DNA of 19,918 nt from assembly GCA_903970355.1 (NCBI GenBank), contig CAJCIF010000119.1, forward strand, positions 1 to 19,918. The letters run 5' to 3'. Origin of the DNA: Actinomycetota bacterium (GTDB taxonomy: Bacteria > Cyanobacteriota > Vampirovibrionia > Obscuribacterales > Obscuribacteraceae). Both the position numbers and the translations under genes were made by a program. Numbering within the stretch: the stretch's first letter is position 1; every line of letters starts with the position of its first letter. The notes below the pieces were generated by a model. The model saw only the letters and a list, made by a program, of their open reading frames with translations. It was not told where the DNA came from and did not search any database. Below, in pieces: positions 1-7,759 of the stretch.

Positions 1-1052
1 CCAACGGCAATATCCGGATCGCCTGAATAAATTAGCTCAGGTGGATTCTGAGCAATGTTGTAGATACGCTCACCGCTGTCTGTCGGTCCAGTGCTTGATC
101 TAAGTGCATATTGAAACGTTTGTCCTGCATGAGAGCCATCGATCAAATCGCCATGATGAATGGCATCGTTAACTCGTTGCAATTGCTCATTTACAGCAGC
201 AACCTGAAACACCTGGCTTGCCATTGATCGCTCGTTACCGTTTACTCCAGGTATTTGTGGACCATTATGTTTCACACTGACGCTTTCGGCATCCAAAGCA
301 ACAGCACCGTTGCTCGTCATTACTTTATGATCCAGGGCACCATCAGCTACGACTCTGGCCGCATCCGAGGGGTGTTCCTTGTACATTTTCTTCTCCATTT
401 CACCAAAGAGGCACGTATTACTGGAGCCTTGTTTCACACGTTCTGGATCAGCTGCTTGGGCCATAACTTGCTCAGCGATTTGTGCACGCTGGTCGGCGCT
501 TATTGGCGTCCCACCAGTGTTTTGATTATCACCCCTCAGAATTCTAGTAACTTGTTCCAATGTGCCGCTGACTTCATCTGGACTGAGCCCATCTTGTTTG
601 GCTCTGGCTAAAAAAGTATCCGTATTTTTTTTCAAATCGGCCAGATCTGAGGCACTCATTTTGGCATCGTGGGAGGCCGCATGTTCGAGATCTTTCCGAT
701 CAAGCGACACTCGCTCATCTGGATTTGCAGAGGTTAGTTTAATTCCGCGCAGCATATCCTTAACCTGGGTATCTGCATCGGCTCTGGCAAGCACAACTCG
801 CGGCTGATCGCTGCTTGTTTCCGATTGGGATCTTAATGGCGCAAGAGTTGCAGGCTGATCTCCTTGCTTATATAGGTTGTCCGCGCTTCCCACATCGAGA
901 TGATCAGGCAATGCTTGCGGACCGGACGTTCTATCCGGACGCGAAGTTTGCAACAAATCCGCGGCTTGATTGCGCAAATTGTCGCTGCTCAGCGAATGCT
1001 CAGTGCTGCTCGTTTCTGCTTGATCTAATCTAATTGAAGTTCCTGCGGCCAT
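1..1052 (-). CDS. Hypothetical protein, C-terminus beyond the left edge
   Basis: An open frame of 350 codons reads leftwards from an ATG at 1050-1052 and leaves the window without a stop. I do not recognise the family. Residues 1-90 are rich in Ser, Thr, Gln and Asp and look disordered. Residues 90-210 are hydrophilic and probably helical. From about residue 205 the sequence looks like a folded domain. It contains the only cysteine in the visible part (Cys214) within an SNTC motif, followed by a charged helix (EMEKKMYKEH) and several histidines (residues 242, 262, 299, 300, 308). A lone Cys after Asn-Thr at the start of a helix recalls papain- or transglutaminase-like cysteine enzymes, but this is only a suggestion. 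No signal peptide or membrane segment is visible. An in-frame GTG lies eight codons upstream of the ATG, so the start is not certain. The gene is divergent from the tandem paralogues to its right. Confidence 0.7.
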   Translation of the reverse strand, partial: MAAGTSIRLDQAETSSTEHSLSSDNLRNQAADLLQTSRPDRTSGPQALPDHLDVGSADNLYKQGDQPATLAPLRSQSETSSDQPRVVLARADADTQVKDMLRGIKLTSANPDERVSLDRKDLEHAASHDAKMSASDLADLKKNTDTFLARAKQDGLSPDEVSGTLEQVTRILRGDNQNTGGTPISADQRAQIAEQVMAQAADPERVKQGSSNTCLFGEMEKKMYKEHPSDAARVVADGALDHKVMTSNGAVALDAESVSVKHNGPQIPGVNGNERSMASQVFQVAAVNEQLQRVNDAIHHGDLIDGSHAGQTFQYALRSSTGPTDSGERIYNIAQNPPELIYSGDPDIAV

Positions 1053-1228
1053 CGCACCAAGCCAAATCAACCCCACACATTAAGTAAAAGCCATAAATGT
1101 GGCAAAGCCAGGTCAGAGCTGGAGGAACCGAGAATAGTTTGACTAAATTGGGGCAGCCTATCAACCCAAGTTTGCCACAAGATTCTGGTAACTTCTTTAC
1201 ATCGTCAACCGTTTCCTGGGGTGACCTT

Positions 1229-1975
1229 ATGACAGACAGACCAGCCAATCAACCGGTTGCACAACCAGAAGTATCATCAGCTCTAAGTGAATTTGTGCGC
1301 CAGCATCAAGCGAGCACTCAACGCAATCTCGCTGACGAGCACAATGATCTTACTTATCCAACACCAGATAAAGCAGCGCGCACTACCATTCAAAGCGCAG
1401 TCGATGTAGATAATGAAATACTGAGACTCATTCGTACGGGTCAAACAGTTCCGCAATCAGTTATTGATGAAGCCTTGAAGCTGCATGAGGCAACCAGTGC
1501 CGATGCCCGTAGGGACAGAAAGGGTGACAACGATGCAATCGCCCAAGACCAAAGAGATGTGCAATCAGAACAAAGAGTGATCGCCGCTGATAATGCACTT
1601 TTGCGAACGGCAAACATAACTCCGGAAATGCAGCAAATGCTGCAGCAAGATATTGCTTCGAAGAAAGGGCTAATTACCAATGAGCAGCGAGACTACGCTA
1701 ACGAAGCCGGTTACGTCAAACACGATGTTGCTGAACTAGCAGTTAACGATCGTGTTGCAAGAGCATTAAGGGGAAACCGTGCCGATTTAGTTCCCGCCCT
1801 CGAAGCTAGTATTACGTCCAAAGAACAAACAGAGCTAGACCGTGGTGAAGATGCGGGTCTTGAACCCAGATACGCCGAGGCTGATTTTCACGATAATCAA
1901 ATAAATAAGATGCTGCTAGCGGCAGTGCAAGATCCATGCATTTTGGCCGATTTGTACCGACCAAAACACAGATAA
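1229..1975 (+). CDS. Hypothetical charged helical protein, tandem paralogue A
   Basis: This 248-residue protein has no recognised domain. I chose the ATG at 1229 because a GGGGTG Shine-Dalgarno lies just upstream; an open frame extends 44 codons further back but has no comparable site there. The protein is rich in Asp, Glu, Gln, Ala and Arg, lacks signal peptide and membrane segments, and is probably mostly helical. It aligns along its whole length with the next gene. Shared blocks are TYP near residue 45, a charged stretch of the form RRD..GD.DAIA.D..D...EQ.VI.ADNALL, AYVKHD or GYVKHD followed by NDRV, and LVPALEASI or LIPALEASI near the C-terminus. The two genes are separated by fewer than 100 bases and probably form one transcription unit. 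Function is unknown; being soluble and repeat-free, it could be a structural, regulatory or secreted effector-like protein, but the sequence does not decide. Confidence 0.75.
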   Translation: MTDRPANQPVAQPEVSSALSEFVRQHQASTQRNLADEHNDLTYPTPDKAARTTIQSAVDVDNEILRLIRTGQTVPQSVIDEALKLHEATSADARRDRKGDNDAIAQDQRDVQSEQRVIAADNALLRTANITPEMQQMLQQDIASKKGLITNEQRDYANEAGYVKHDVAELAVNDRVARALRGNRADLVPALEASITSKEQTELDRGEDAGLEPRYAEADFHDNQINKMLLAAVQDPCILADLYRPKHR

Positions 1976-2069
1976 ATAGCCACGGGCACCGGAATTAATC
2001 TGTTGCCAAGATAACGCCACAAAACCCTGCTAAATTACGCGCACAGTTAATGTTGCGGGGTTGATAGTG

Positions 2070-2789
2070 ATGTTCGACAAAACAAATGAAGTTTCGGTGG
2101 TCGGTAACTTTGTTCAACAACATTTGGCTAGCTCCAAACGCGATGCCAGCGACCAGGCAGATGACAGAACTTATCCGCCAATCGATAATACGGCCCAAAA
2201 ATTAGCGCAAGATGTCGGAGCAATCGACAATCAAATTCTTGCTCTTGTAAAAGCCGGCAAGCCGATTCCAAAGGAACTTCTAGATAAGGCATTGGGATTG
2301 CACGCCAGTAGCAATAAGGACGATCGTCGCGACGCTCAGGGCGATCGTGATGCGATTGCAAAAGATCCAGCCGATATGAAAAAAGAGCAAGCCGTCATAG
2401 ACGCAGATAACGCTCTTCTCAAACTTCCTAATTTATCAATTGAACTTCAAAGCGCAACGCGAGATGACATCCTCTCAAAACGCCTGTTAATGGCATCAGA
2501 GAAGCAAGATATTGGCAATGAAAATGCTTATGTCAAACACGATCTTACCGACATACAGACGAACGATCGTGTTATCAAAGCCTTAAACGGCAATACCAAA
2601 GATCTCATTCCCGCATTAGAAGCAAGCATTGCAAGTAAGCCGATGATCGGTCACGATCGCAGAGAAGACGCCCAACTTGAGCCAGGTTATGCAAACGCAG
2701 ATGAGCGCGACCAGGTAGTGAATAAATTTTTGCTGGATGCGCTGCAAAACGATCCCTATGCGCGAACCTTTTTACAAACAGCCAAATAG
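2070..2789 (+). CDS. Hypothetical charged helical protein, tandem paralogue B
   Basis: This 239-residue protein is the paralogue of the preceding gene and belongs to the same unrecognised family. The ATG at 2070 is preferred because a GCGGGG stretch sits nine bases upstream; TTG at 2061 and GTG at 2067 are in frame but too close to that site. The central block with RRD..GDRDAIA, EQ.VIDADNALL, AYVKHD, NDRV and DLIPALEASI matches paralogue A in order and spacing, so the pair arose by tandem duplication and then diverged. The N-terminal 20 residues and the extreme C-terminus differ between the two. There is no signal peptide, membrane segment or cysteine. Its stop lies one base from the stop of the convergent repeat-protein gene, leaving no room for a separate terminator between them. 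Confidence 0.75.
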   Translation: MFDKTNEVSVVGNFVQQHLASSKRDASDQADDRTYPPIDNTAQKLAQDVGAIDNQILALVKAGKPIPKELLDKALGLHASSNKDDRRDAQGDRDAIAKDPADMKKEQAVIDADNALLKLPNLSIELQSATRDDILSKRLLMASEKQDIGNENAYVKHDLTDIQTNDRVIKALNGNTKDLIPALEASIASKPMIGHDRREDAQLEPGYANADERDQVVNKFLLDALQNDPYARTFLQTAK

Positions 2790-2790
2790 T

Positions 2791-3705
2791 TCAAGCAATT
2801 TTTGGCAGTGACGCAAGTGATTCGAACGAACACGGATCTAAATTCAGCGCTGTGCATTTTCTGATGTAAGCTTCGAGCGCTGTGCGGTGTTCGTTGGCAG
2901 GCGCAAGCTTCTGAAAATATTCCGCCGAGTTGATAAAGGTTGGATGCGGCAATCTGCCTTCACTTGCACCAACCAACACATAGTGAACAAGCGGATTTAC
3001 GCCTTTTACTTCCGGATATTTATCCAGATAGAATGAAGTGTCAAAAAGTGGATGCGGATCCAAACCGGCCTTGGCACCTTCTGCTAAATAGTGCACCACT
3101 GGATTTCGTCCCGGTCGAATCAAACTCAAATTCGATTTCAAATAGAAATTGGTATCAAACAACGGATGCGGATCAACACCTAGCCGCACGCCGTGCCATA
3201 AGTAATGGGCAAGTGGGTTGATGCCCTTTTCGAGAAGACCGGGCACTTTTTGCAAGTAATGCTCAGTATCAAAGAGTGGATGGGGCCGCCTGCCTTCAAA
3301 TCCGCCTCTTTCAAGAAAATGCAGAAACGGCTTTGGTGCTACCTCAATGTCTGGGTTAACAGCAAGATAGTATTTGGTGTCAAACATCGGGTGCGGATCC
3401 CTCTCTTCACGAGCACCTTTTCTCAAAAAGTGCGCAAGAGGATTCTCCTTTGGAGACATGCCGGGATTCAAAACTTTGTAGTAACTAATATCGAAAAGCG
3501 GGTGGGGATTTTTCCCTTCAAAAGCGCCTGTCGAGCAAAAATGAGCGAACGGATGCAAAAACTCAGCATCAACGCTGGGGTAGTGTTCGATGTAGTACTC
3601 CGAATCAAACAGGATATGCAGATCGAGATTCTCTAGTGCAAGTTTAATCGCAGCAGATGGCTTCGTCGGATACTCTGCGGTCGGAGTGGAATTCGGTGGT
3701 GCCAC
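2791..3705 (-). CDS. Stand-alone HPLFD-repeat protein
   Basis: A 304-residue protein that is almost entirely a tandem array. Six full units of 36-41 residues run from about residue 28 to 253, followed by a worn seventh unit to about 292. The unit consensus is HPLFDT.YYL..NP.V....NPL.HYL..GA.EGR.P. Similar repeats are known at the N-termini of large bacterial family-2 glycosyltransferases and rhamnan-synthesis-like proteins, but here there is no enzyme domain. The start is GTG at 3705, supported by a strong GGAGGTGAG Shine-Dalgarno eight bases upstream (3714-3722). There is no signal peptide or membrane helix, so a cytoplasmic binding or scaffold role beside the glycosyltransferases is plausible (inference). 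The gene is divergent from the phosphomannomutase gene and convergent with paralogue B. It is probably related to the two large repeat proteins at the right end of the window. Confidence 0.85.
   Translation of the reverse strand: MAPPNSTPTAEYPTKPSAAIKLALENLDLHILFDSEYYIEHYPSVDAEFLHPFAHFCSTGAFEGKNPHPLFDISYYKVLNPGMSPKENPLAHFLRKGAREERDPHPMFDTKYYLAVNPDIEVAPKPFLHFLERGGFEGRRPHPLFDTEHYLQKVPGLLEKGINPLAHYLWHGVRLGVDPHPLFDTNFYLKSNLSLIRPGRNPVVHYLAEGAKAGLDPHPLFDTSFYLDKYPEVKGVNPLVHYVLVGASEGRLPHPTFINSAEYFQKLAPANEHRTALEAYIRKCTALNLDPCSFESLASLPKIA
2830..3624 (-). repeat. HPLFD protein-repeat array (six full units plus one degenerate)
   Basis: On the minus strand the codons for Asp-Pro-His-Pro recur as a GGATCCGCATCC-like string, seen on the plus strand as GGATGCGGATC or close variants near 2942, 3050, 3164, 3278, 3389 and 3500. 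The spacings are 108, 114, 114, 111 and 111 bases, all multiples of three, matching units of 36-38 residues. The last unit near the C-terminus (HPTF) keeps only part of the consensus. Confidence 0.85.
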
Positions 3706-3897
3706 GGATGTCTCTCACCTCCACTGTCCGTATGCTCGTTGTCTCCGGGTTTTACTGCTTTCCGACCTCCTTTGCTCTTGGCTTGGCAATAGTTTAGTGG
3801 CAAAGTGCAAAGTCGCATACATAAATAGTTCTAAGTTGCCAGCCATGATCTTTGCGGATGGGTTTGTTATGGTTAAGTCGGCAACCTGGAGAACCCG

Positions 3898-5253
3898 ATG
3901 GGAAGTGTTTTTGGCGCTTACGACATACGCGGGCTATATCCCGAAGAAATAAATGAAGCTTTCGCCGAAAGCCTCGGAAAGGCAATCGCAGCCTACATTA
4001 GCCCAAATTCCTCGGATAGCTACCTGGTGGGACATGATTCCCGTGTAACCTCACCGCTACTTGCAAGAGTGCTCTGCACTCAGCTTGTTCGCTACGGGCA
4101 GCAAGTTACGAGCATGGGATTGTCATCTACTCCGCGCGTATATTGGGAAGGTGCCGAAAACAAATACGATTGCTCTATCGCCGTTACAGCCAGCCATCTT
4201 TCTTCGAAGCACAACGGCTTTAAAATTTGCCGGCGCGACGCTCAACCAGTTAGTTCAGAGAACGGACTTAGCGAAATACACAAACTTATGGATAAATCTT
4301 TTCAGGATCGAGCAGGCGGCAAGCTAATTCCTTATTCAAGCCGCAGCCTGGATAGATATGTTGAGCATGTCCATAGCTTCTTTGCCTTGAAAAGGCCTAT
4401 TAGTGTTGTTGTGGATACTGGAGGTAGCCCTGTCGGTCCGGAAGTTGAAGCTCTTCTCGATAGCACTCCACTTGTCCGAATGCATGCACTAGATTTGGAG
4501 CCGACCGGCACATTTTTACGGCGTTCTCCGAATCCTCTTGATGAAGGAGCGCTTGTCGATCTTTCCAATGCCGTGGTTGAAACCAAATCCGATTTTGGAG
4601 TTGCATTTGATGGCGATGGTGATCGCATTGTAGTTGTTGATGAACGCGGCATATTTACGCCAACCGATTTCATAACAGCCTTACTGGCCGAGCGCTTATT
4701 CAAATCTAAACCAGGAGCCAAGATTCTTTATGACTTGCGTTCCAGTCGCGCGGTGCCGGAACACATCAAAAAACTTGGTGGCGAAGCTTTCAAATCTCGT
4801 ATTGGACATTCATCAATAAAGCGAGACATGCAAAATCTCAATGCATCTCTAGCTGGTGAATTGTCTGCACATTACTATTGGTCCGACATGTATTGCACTG
4901 ACAATGCTTTGCGCGTCCTCGTAGAATTGTTGAACATTCTCTCCAACACCAGACAACGTCTTTCGGAGCTAACCGCTCCATTACAAACTTACGCAAACAG
5001 TGGCGAAATAAATTTCAAGGTGCCGGACGTTTCCGGTACCATGCAACTGCTTGCCACCAGATTCAGTGACGGTCAACAATCATGGATAGACGGATTATCC
5101 GTTGATTACGAAAGCTGGTGGTTTAACGCACGCGCTTCCCAAACCGAGCCCGTCCTACGACTATGCGTCGGATCTGCCACCAAATCCGAGTTAGAAGCCT
5201 ACGTGAAGAGTCTTACCGACTTCATAAAAGGCACTACCAACGGATGTGCTTAA
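3898..5253 (+). CDS. Phosphomannomutase/phosphoglucomutase (alpha-D-phosphohexomutase)
   Basis: This 451-residue enzyme would interconvert hexose-6-phosphate and hexose-1-phosphate, here most likely mannose, to supply nucleotide-sugar synthesis in the cytoplasm. All four family landmarks are present in order: the N-terminal YDIRG; the phosphoserine loop TASH with Ser99; the magnesium loop DGDGDR at 238-243; the sugar-specificity loop GELSAH at 320-325; and the phosphate-binding loop RASQTEP at 412-418. The length is typical of bacterial PMM/PGM. The loop after the catalytic serine is unusual, reading TASHLSSKHNGFK where the family normally has TASHNP...NGFK; spacing is unchanged. The ATG at 3898 has TGGAG six bases upstream. 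It stands alone between a divergent repeat-protein gene and the downstream acyltransferase group. Specificity between mannose and glucose cannot be settled from motifs; the GDP-mannose-type genes downstream favour mannose. Confidence 0.9.
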   Translation: MGSVFGAYDIRGLYPEEINEAFAESLGKAIAAYISPNSSDSYLVGHDSRVTSPLLARVLCTQLVRYGQQVTSMGLSSTPRVYWEGAENKYDCSIAVTASHLSSKHNGFKICRRDAQPVSSENGLSEIHKLMDKSFQDRAGGKLIPYSSRSLDRYVEHVHSFFALKRPISVVVDTGGSPVGPEVEALLDSTPLVRMHALDLEPTGTFLRRSPNPLDEGALVDLSNAVVETKSDFGVAFDGDGDRIVVVDERGIFTPTDFITALLAERLFKSKPGAKILYDLRSSRAVPEHIKKLGGEAFKSRIGHSSIKRDMQNLNASLAGELSAHYYWSDMYCTDNALRVLVELLNILSNTRQRLSELTAPLQTYANSGEINFKVPDVSGTMQLLATRFSDGQQSWIDGLSVDYESWWFNARASQTEPVLRLCVGSATKSELEAYVKSLTDFIKGTTNGCA

Positions 5254-5326
5254 ACGCCATATCATCAGATTTCGTTAAGTTTCCAAGATTATAGAAACAA
5301 CAGCTTCACCATGACAGGGGCATAAA

Positions 5327-5355
5327 TCGGCACCAATTGGGCGTCTACCTACAAT
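5327..5355 (+). promoter_or_regulatory. Possible promoter of the acyltransferase group
   Basis: A TACAAT -10-like hexamer (5350-5355) lies 17 bases after TCGGCA (5327-5332), a four-of-six match to the -35 consensus. An eight-base palindrome CCAATTGG lies between them. The candidate is placed about 65 bases before the preferred start of the acyltransferase gene. It is a pattern match only. Confidence 0.3.
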
Positions 5356-5419
5356 AAGCGGATTTAATCAACGGCAAAGCCAAGTGAAAATTCAGCCCGT
5401 TTTGTATACACTTGGCACG

Positions 5420-6535
5420 ATGAAACAGTCGCAAATTCTTAGCGTACAGGCATTGCGCGGTATTGGTGGTTTACTCGTACTCATGGCTCACCTGGCCATG
5501 AGGGAGCTGGACGAATGGCCAAAGGCCCATTTCCGCCTGATGTACCCAACTCACTTCTTCGGCTTCGGAGGGGTGGAAGTATTCTTTGTGATTAGCGGTT
5601 TTATCATTACCATTTCGACCCTTTCAAAATTTGGGAATCCAACCGCAATTTGGGACTATGCGCTCAAGCGCTTTTACAGAATCTATCCACTTTATTGGAT
5701 TCTATCCAGCGTCGTTATTGCCGCACTTGTTTTTTCCGGACAACATCAGTGGCGTGACTGGTTATCCAGCTATTTTCTTTTGCCAGGATTCACCAATCAG
5801 TTAAATCCTGTTTCCTGGTCTCTCATTCACGAAGTCATTTTCTATGTTTTCTTCGGGCTCTTCATGTTCGCCTCTCCCAGATGGCTTCCAGTATTTCTTT
5901 CTATTTGGGCTACAGCAACCTGGGTGAGATGGTTTGCACCATCGGCGATACTACCCAATTGGGTATATGCAGATGCCATGTTTCACTTATACAACTTCTC
6001 TTTTATGTTTGGTGTTGCAATAGCGCTACTGGCTAAACAAGGCCGCTATTATTTTCCGGGTACTTCTCTGGCATTTGGAGTTGTTGTCTTATCGATTGGC
6101 GCTTACCTCAGTTCGGTTGGTTTAGTTCCACACCTTCAGGCCCAGCCATACTGTTTGTTATTCCTTGAAACAACTGCCGCTTTCATTGTTTATGGTGCAA
6201 TCGGATTGGAACATTACGGACGCTGGAAAATGCCTGCCTGGCTTATTTATGTAGGGGATGCTTCCTATTCTCTCTACCTCGTCCACTACATGGTGCTCAT
6301 GGCAGCGAGACCTTACTATGCCTTATTCGCTGATTCTCCGGATCTTATCAAGACCGGATGGACACTCTTTCTTTTCACAGTCGCTCTCGCCCTCGGTTTG
6401 CTCACCTATAAATTCATAGAGAAACCTCTATTGGAGCTTTGCTATTCAAAATTGGCAAGCGCCAAACCAAAGGTTCCAAAGGAAGAGAAACAACCAGCCA
6501 AGTTGGTTCCGGCAATGAGTGGGCACGAGGTATAG
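5420..6535 (+). CDS. Membrane acyltransferase, acyltransferase-3 (OafA-like) family
   Basis: This 371-residue integral membrane protein would transfer an acyl group, commonly acetyl, to a sugar of an extracytoplasmic glycan. Family marks are visible. In the first helix, Arg13 and His24 form the R-X10-H motif known to be essential in OafA-type enzymes. FFVISGF follows at 55-61, the basic loop RFYRIYPLYW at 84-93, then SWSLIHEVIFY, and SYSLYLVHY near the end. About ten hydrophobic segments are evident, followed by a short Lys/Pro-rich cytoplasmic tail. There is no added SGNH domain on this protein; the next gene may supply that activity. The ATG at 5420 gives the usual short N-terminus before helix 1, though a GTG at 5384 is in frame; neither has a convincing Shine-Dalgarno. 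The stop overlaps the start of the next gene by 17 bases, which suggests translational coupling. Confidence 0.9.
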   Translation: MKQSQILSVQALRGIGGLLVLMAHLAMRELDEWPKAHFRLMYPTHFFGFGGVEVFFVISGFIITISTLSKFGNPTAIWDYALKRFYRIYPLYWILSSVVIAALVFSGQHQWRDWLSSYFLLPGFTNQLNPVSWSLIHEVIFYVFFGLFMFASPRWLPVFLSIWATATWVRWFAPSAILPNWVYADAMFHLYNFSFMFGVAIALLAKQGRYYFPGTSLAFGVVVLSIGAYLSSVGLVPHLQAQPYCLLFLETTAAFIVYGAIGLEHYGRWKMPAWLIYVGDASYSLYLVHYMVLMAARPYYALFADSPDLIKTGWTLFLFTVALALGLLTYKFIEKPLLELCYSKLASAKPKVPKEEKQPAKLVPAMSGHEV

Positions 6536-7757
6536 AACGCTGATTTCCAGTTTTCCCAAAGCGAAAACAGAAACTGCTATAAGCCAAGACAGGCACGTAG
6601 ATGTTCTGGCTACTACAGAAAACATCTCGACTGCGCTTTTGTTTCTTCTTCCTCTTCTTGCCCTTGCGATTATTTCGATTGCCAACTGCTTTACTGGCAT
6701 TTCAACAGTTTCACCGCTGGAACAGCGAAGCACCACACCCTTTCCTTCCACCAGCGATATAAGCAGTTATCCGAGTGCCTTCACTTCTTTCTACACAGAT
6801 CATTTTGCATATCGCAGCGAAATAATTTCAGATCTATCGTTTCTTCGATTCTTTGCTTTTCAGCTTCCAGCCAGACCTGATAAGGTTCTGGTTGGAAAAA
6901 GCGATTGGCTCTATTTTTTCGATGGTGGCGATATAGAGACAGTTCGACATTTTCCGCTACTAACTGAGCCGGAAATTCGTAATTGGGCAAAGTGCTTGCA
7001 AGATCGTACCGACTGGTTGAATAAGCACAATATCAAGTTCTTGTTTGTCCTTGCGCCGAGCAAGTGCACTATTTATCCTGAATTCATTCCGGAGAAATAC
7101 AACGCGTTGAATAAGACCTCAAGGGCCGATCAATTGTGTCAGTATCTAAAAGCGTATACGAATGTCAATTTCATCGATCTGCGCAAAACGATGAGCGAAA
7201 ACAAAAAGATCGCTGAAGTAAACGAACAACTCCTCTATTTCAAAACCGATTCACACTGGAACGAATATGGTGCATGTTTAGCCTATGGGGCCATCACTGA
7301 TTCTCTCAACAAGGTTTTTCCAAATCTGCAAAGACTTGAAGCAAAAGATATAAACCTGGAGAAAGAAGCCAATTATCATGGAGATCTAATTGGACCTATG
7401 GGATTCGAGCTACACATCGAAGATCACTACCGCCCGGTTTCTTTGAAGGGTGCCAATTGGTCTCTAAGCAATGATCCTGCGCCACCTGAAAAGGTTGGCA
7501 AGCAATTTGCAGATTTTGCTACCACTTATCCTGATGCAAAGCTGCCGACAGCCTTCGTAATTCGAGATTCATTCACAACCGCTCTTCAACCTTTCCTGTC
7601 ACACAGCTTTCGCAGAGCTTACTTCCACTGGCGAGGCAACTTCGATTTTCCAATTGAAACTATCGAAAAGGAAAAACCGGATATCGTTATAATGGAAATG
7701 GTAGAACGTCAGTTGGCGAGATCTGTTCCCCCGAACCCTCCGGAAATCTCCAATTAA
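6519..7757 (+). CDS. AlgJ/AlgX-like SGNH-fold O-acetyltransferase, membrane anchored
   Basis: The 412-residue product has a cytoplasmic N-terminus, one membrane segment at about 39-58, and a large extracytoplasmic domain. The domain resembles the alginate O-acetyltransferase AlgJ/AlgX group. It shows the early motif VGKSDWLYF (125-133); TDSHWNEYG at 243-251, matching the D-x-H catalytic pair as Asp244-Ser-His246; and IRDSF at 348-352 with the likely nucleophile Ser351. These proteins take an acyl group delivered by a membrane partner and place it on a polysaccharide. The overlapping acyltransferase gene just upstream is a natural partner, although AlgJ normally works with an MBOAT protein (AlgI) rather than an acyltransferase-3 protein. 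The GTG start at 6519 overlaps the upstream gene, and no other in-frame start precedes the membrane segment. The next gene begins two bases after the stop. Confidence 0.85.
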   Translation: MGTRYRTLISSFPKAKTETAISQDRHVDVLATTENISTALLFLLPLLALAIISIANCFTGISTVSPLEQRSTTPFPSTSDISSYPSAFTSFYTDHFAYRSEIISDLSFLRFFAFQLPARPDKVLVGKSDWLYFFDGGDIETVRHFPLLTEPEIRNWAKCLQDRTDWLNKHNIKFLFVLAPSKCTIYPEFIPEKYNALNKTSRADQLCQYLKAYTNVNFIDLRKTMSENKKIAEVNEQLLYFKTDSHWNEYGACLAYGAITDSLNKVFPNLQRLEAKDINLEKEANYHGDLIGPMGFELHIEDHYRPVSLKGANWSLSNDPAPPEKVGKQFADFATTYPDAKLPTAFVIRDSFTTALQPFLSHSFRRAYFHWRGNFDFPIETIEKEKPDIVIMEMVERQLARSVPPNPPEISN

Positions 7758-7759
7758 AA

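Noticed and set aside
255..1033. Three plus-strand open frames (255-611, 562-807, 815-1033)
   Set aside because: They lie opposite the continuous 350-codon minus-strand frame, overlap each other, and have no family features or good ribosome sites.
1139..1164. Promoter TTGACT with TATCAA before paralogue A
   Set aside because: The spacer is only 14 bases, too short for a standard sigma-70 promoter.
1097..1228. A 44-residue N-terminal extension of paralogue A starting at 1097
   Set aside because: The tandem paralogue has no such extension, the stretch is Gly/Pro/Ser-rich, and the Shine-Dalgarno sits before the ATG at 1229.
2940..3636. Plus-strand open frames opposite the stand-alone repeat protein
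   Set aside because: The minus strand shows a clean HPLFD repeat with codon-multiple spacing; the opposite frames are by-products of that repeat.
2791..3705. DNA-level tandem repeat or CRISPR-like array
   Set aside because: The 108-114-base periodicity is in frame and explained by protein repeats; units differ in sequence and there are no short identical repeats with spacers.
4332..4721. Minus-strand frame of 129 codons inside the phosphohexomutase gene
   Set aside because: The plus strand here encodes the conserved DGDGDR region; the Ser/Arg-rich minus product has no recognisable features.
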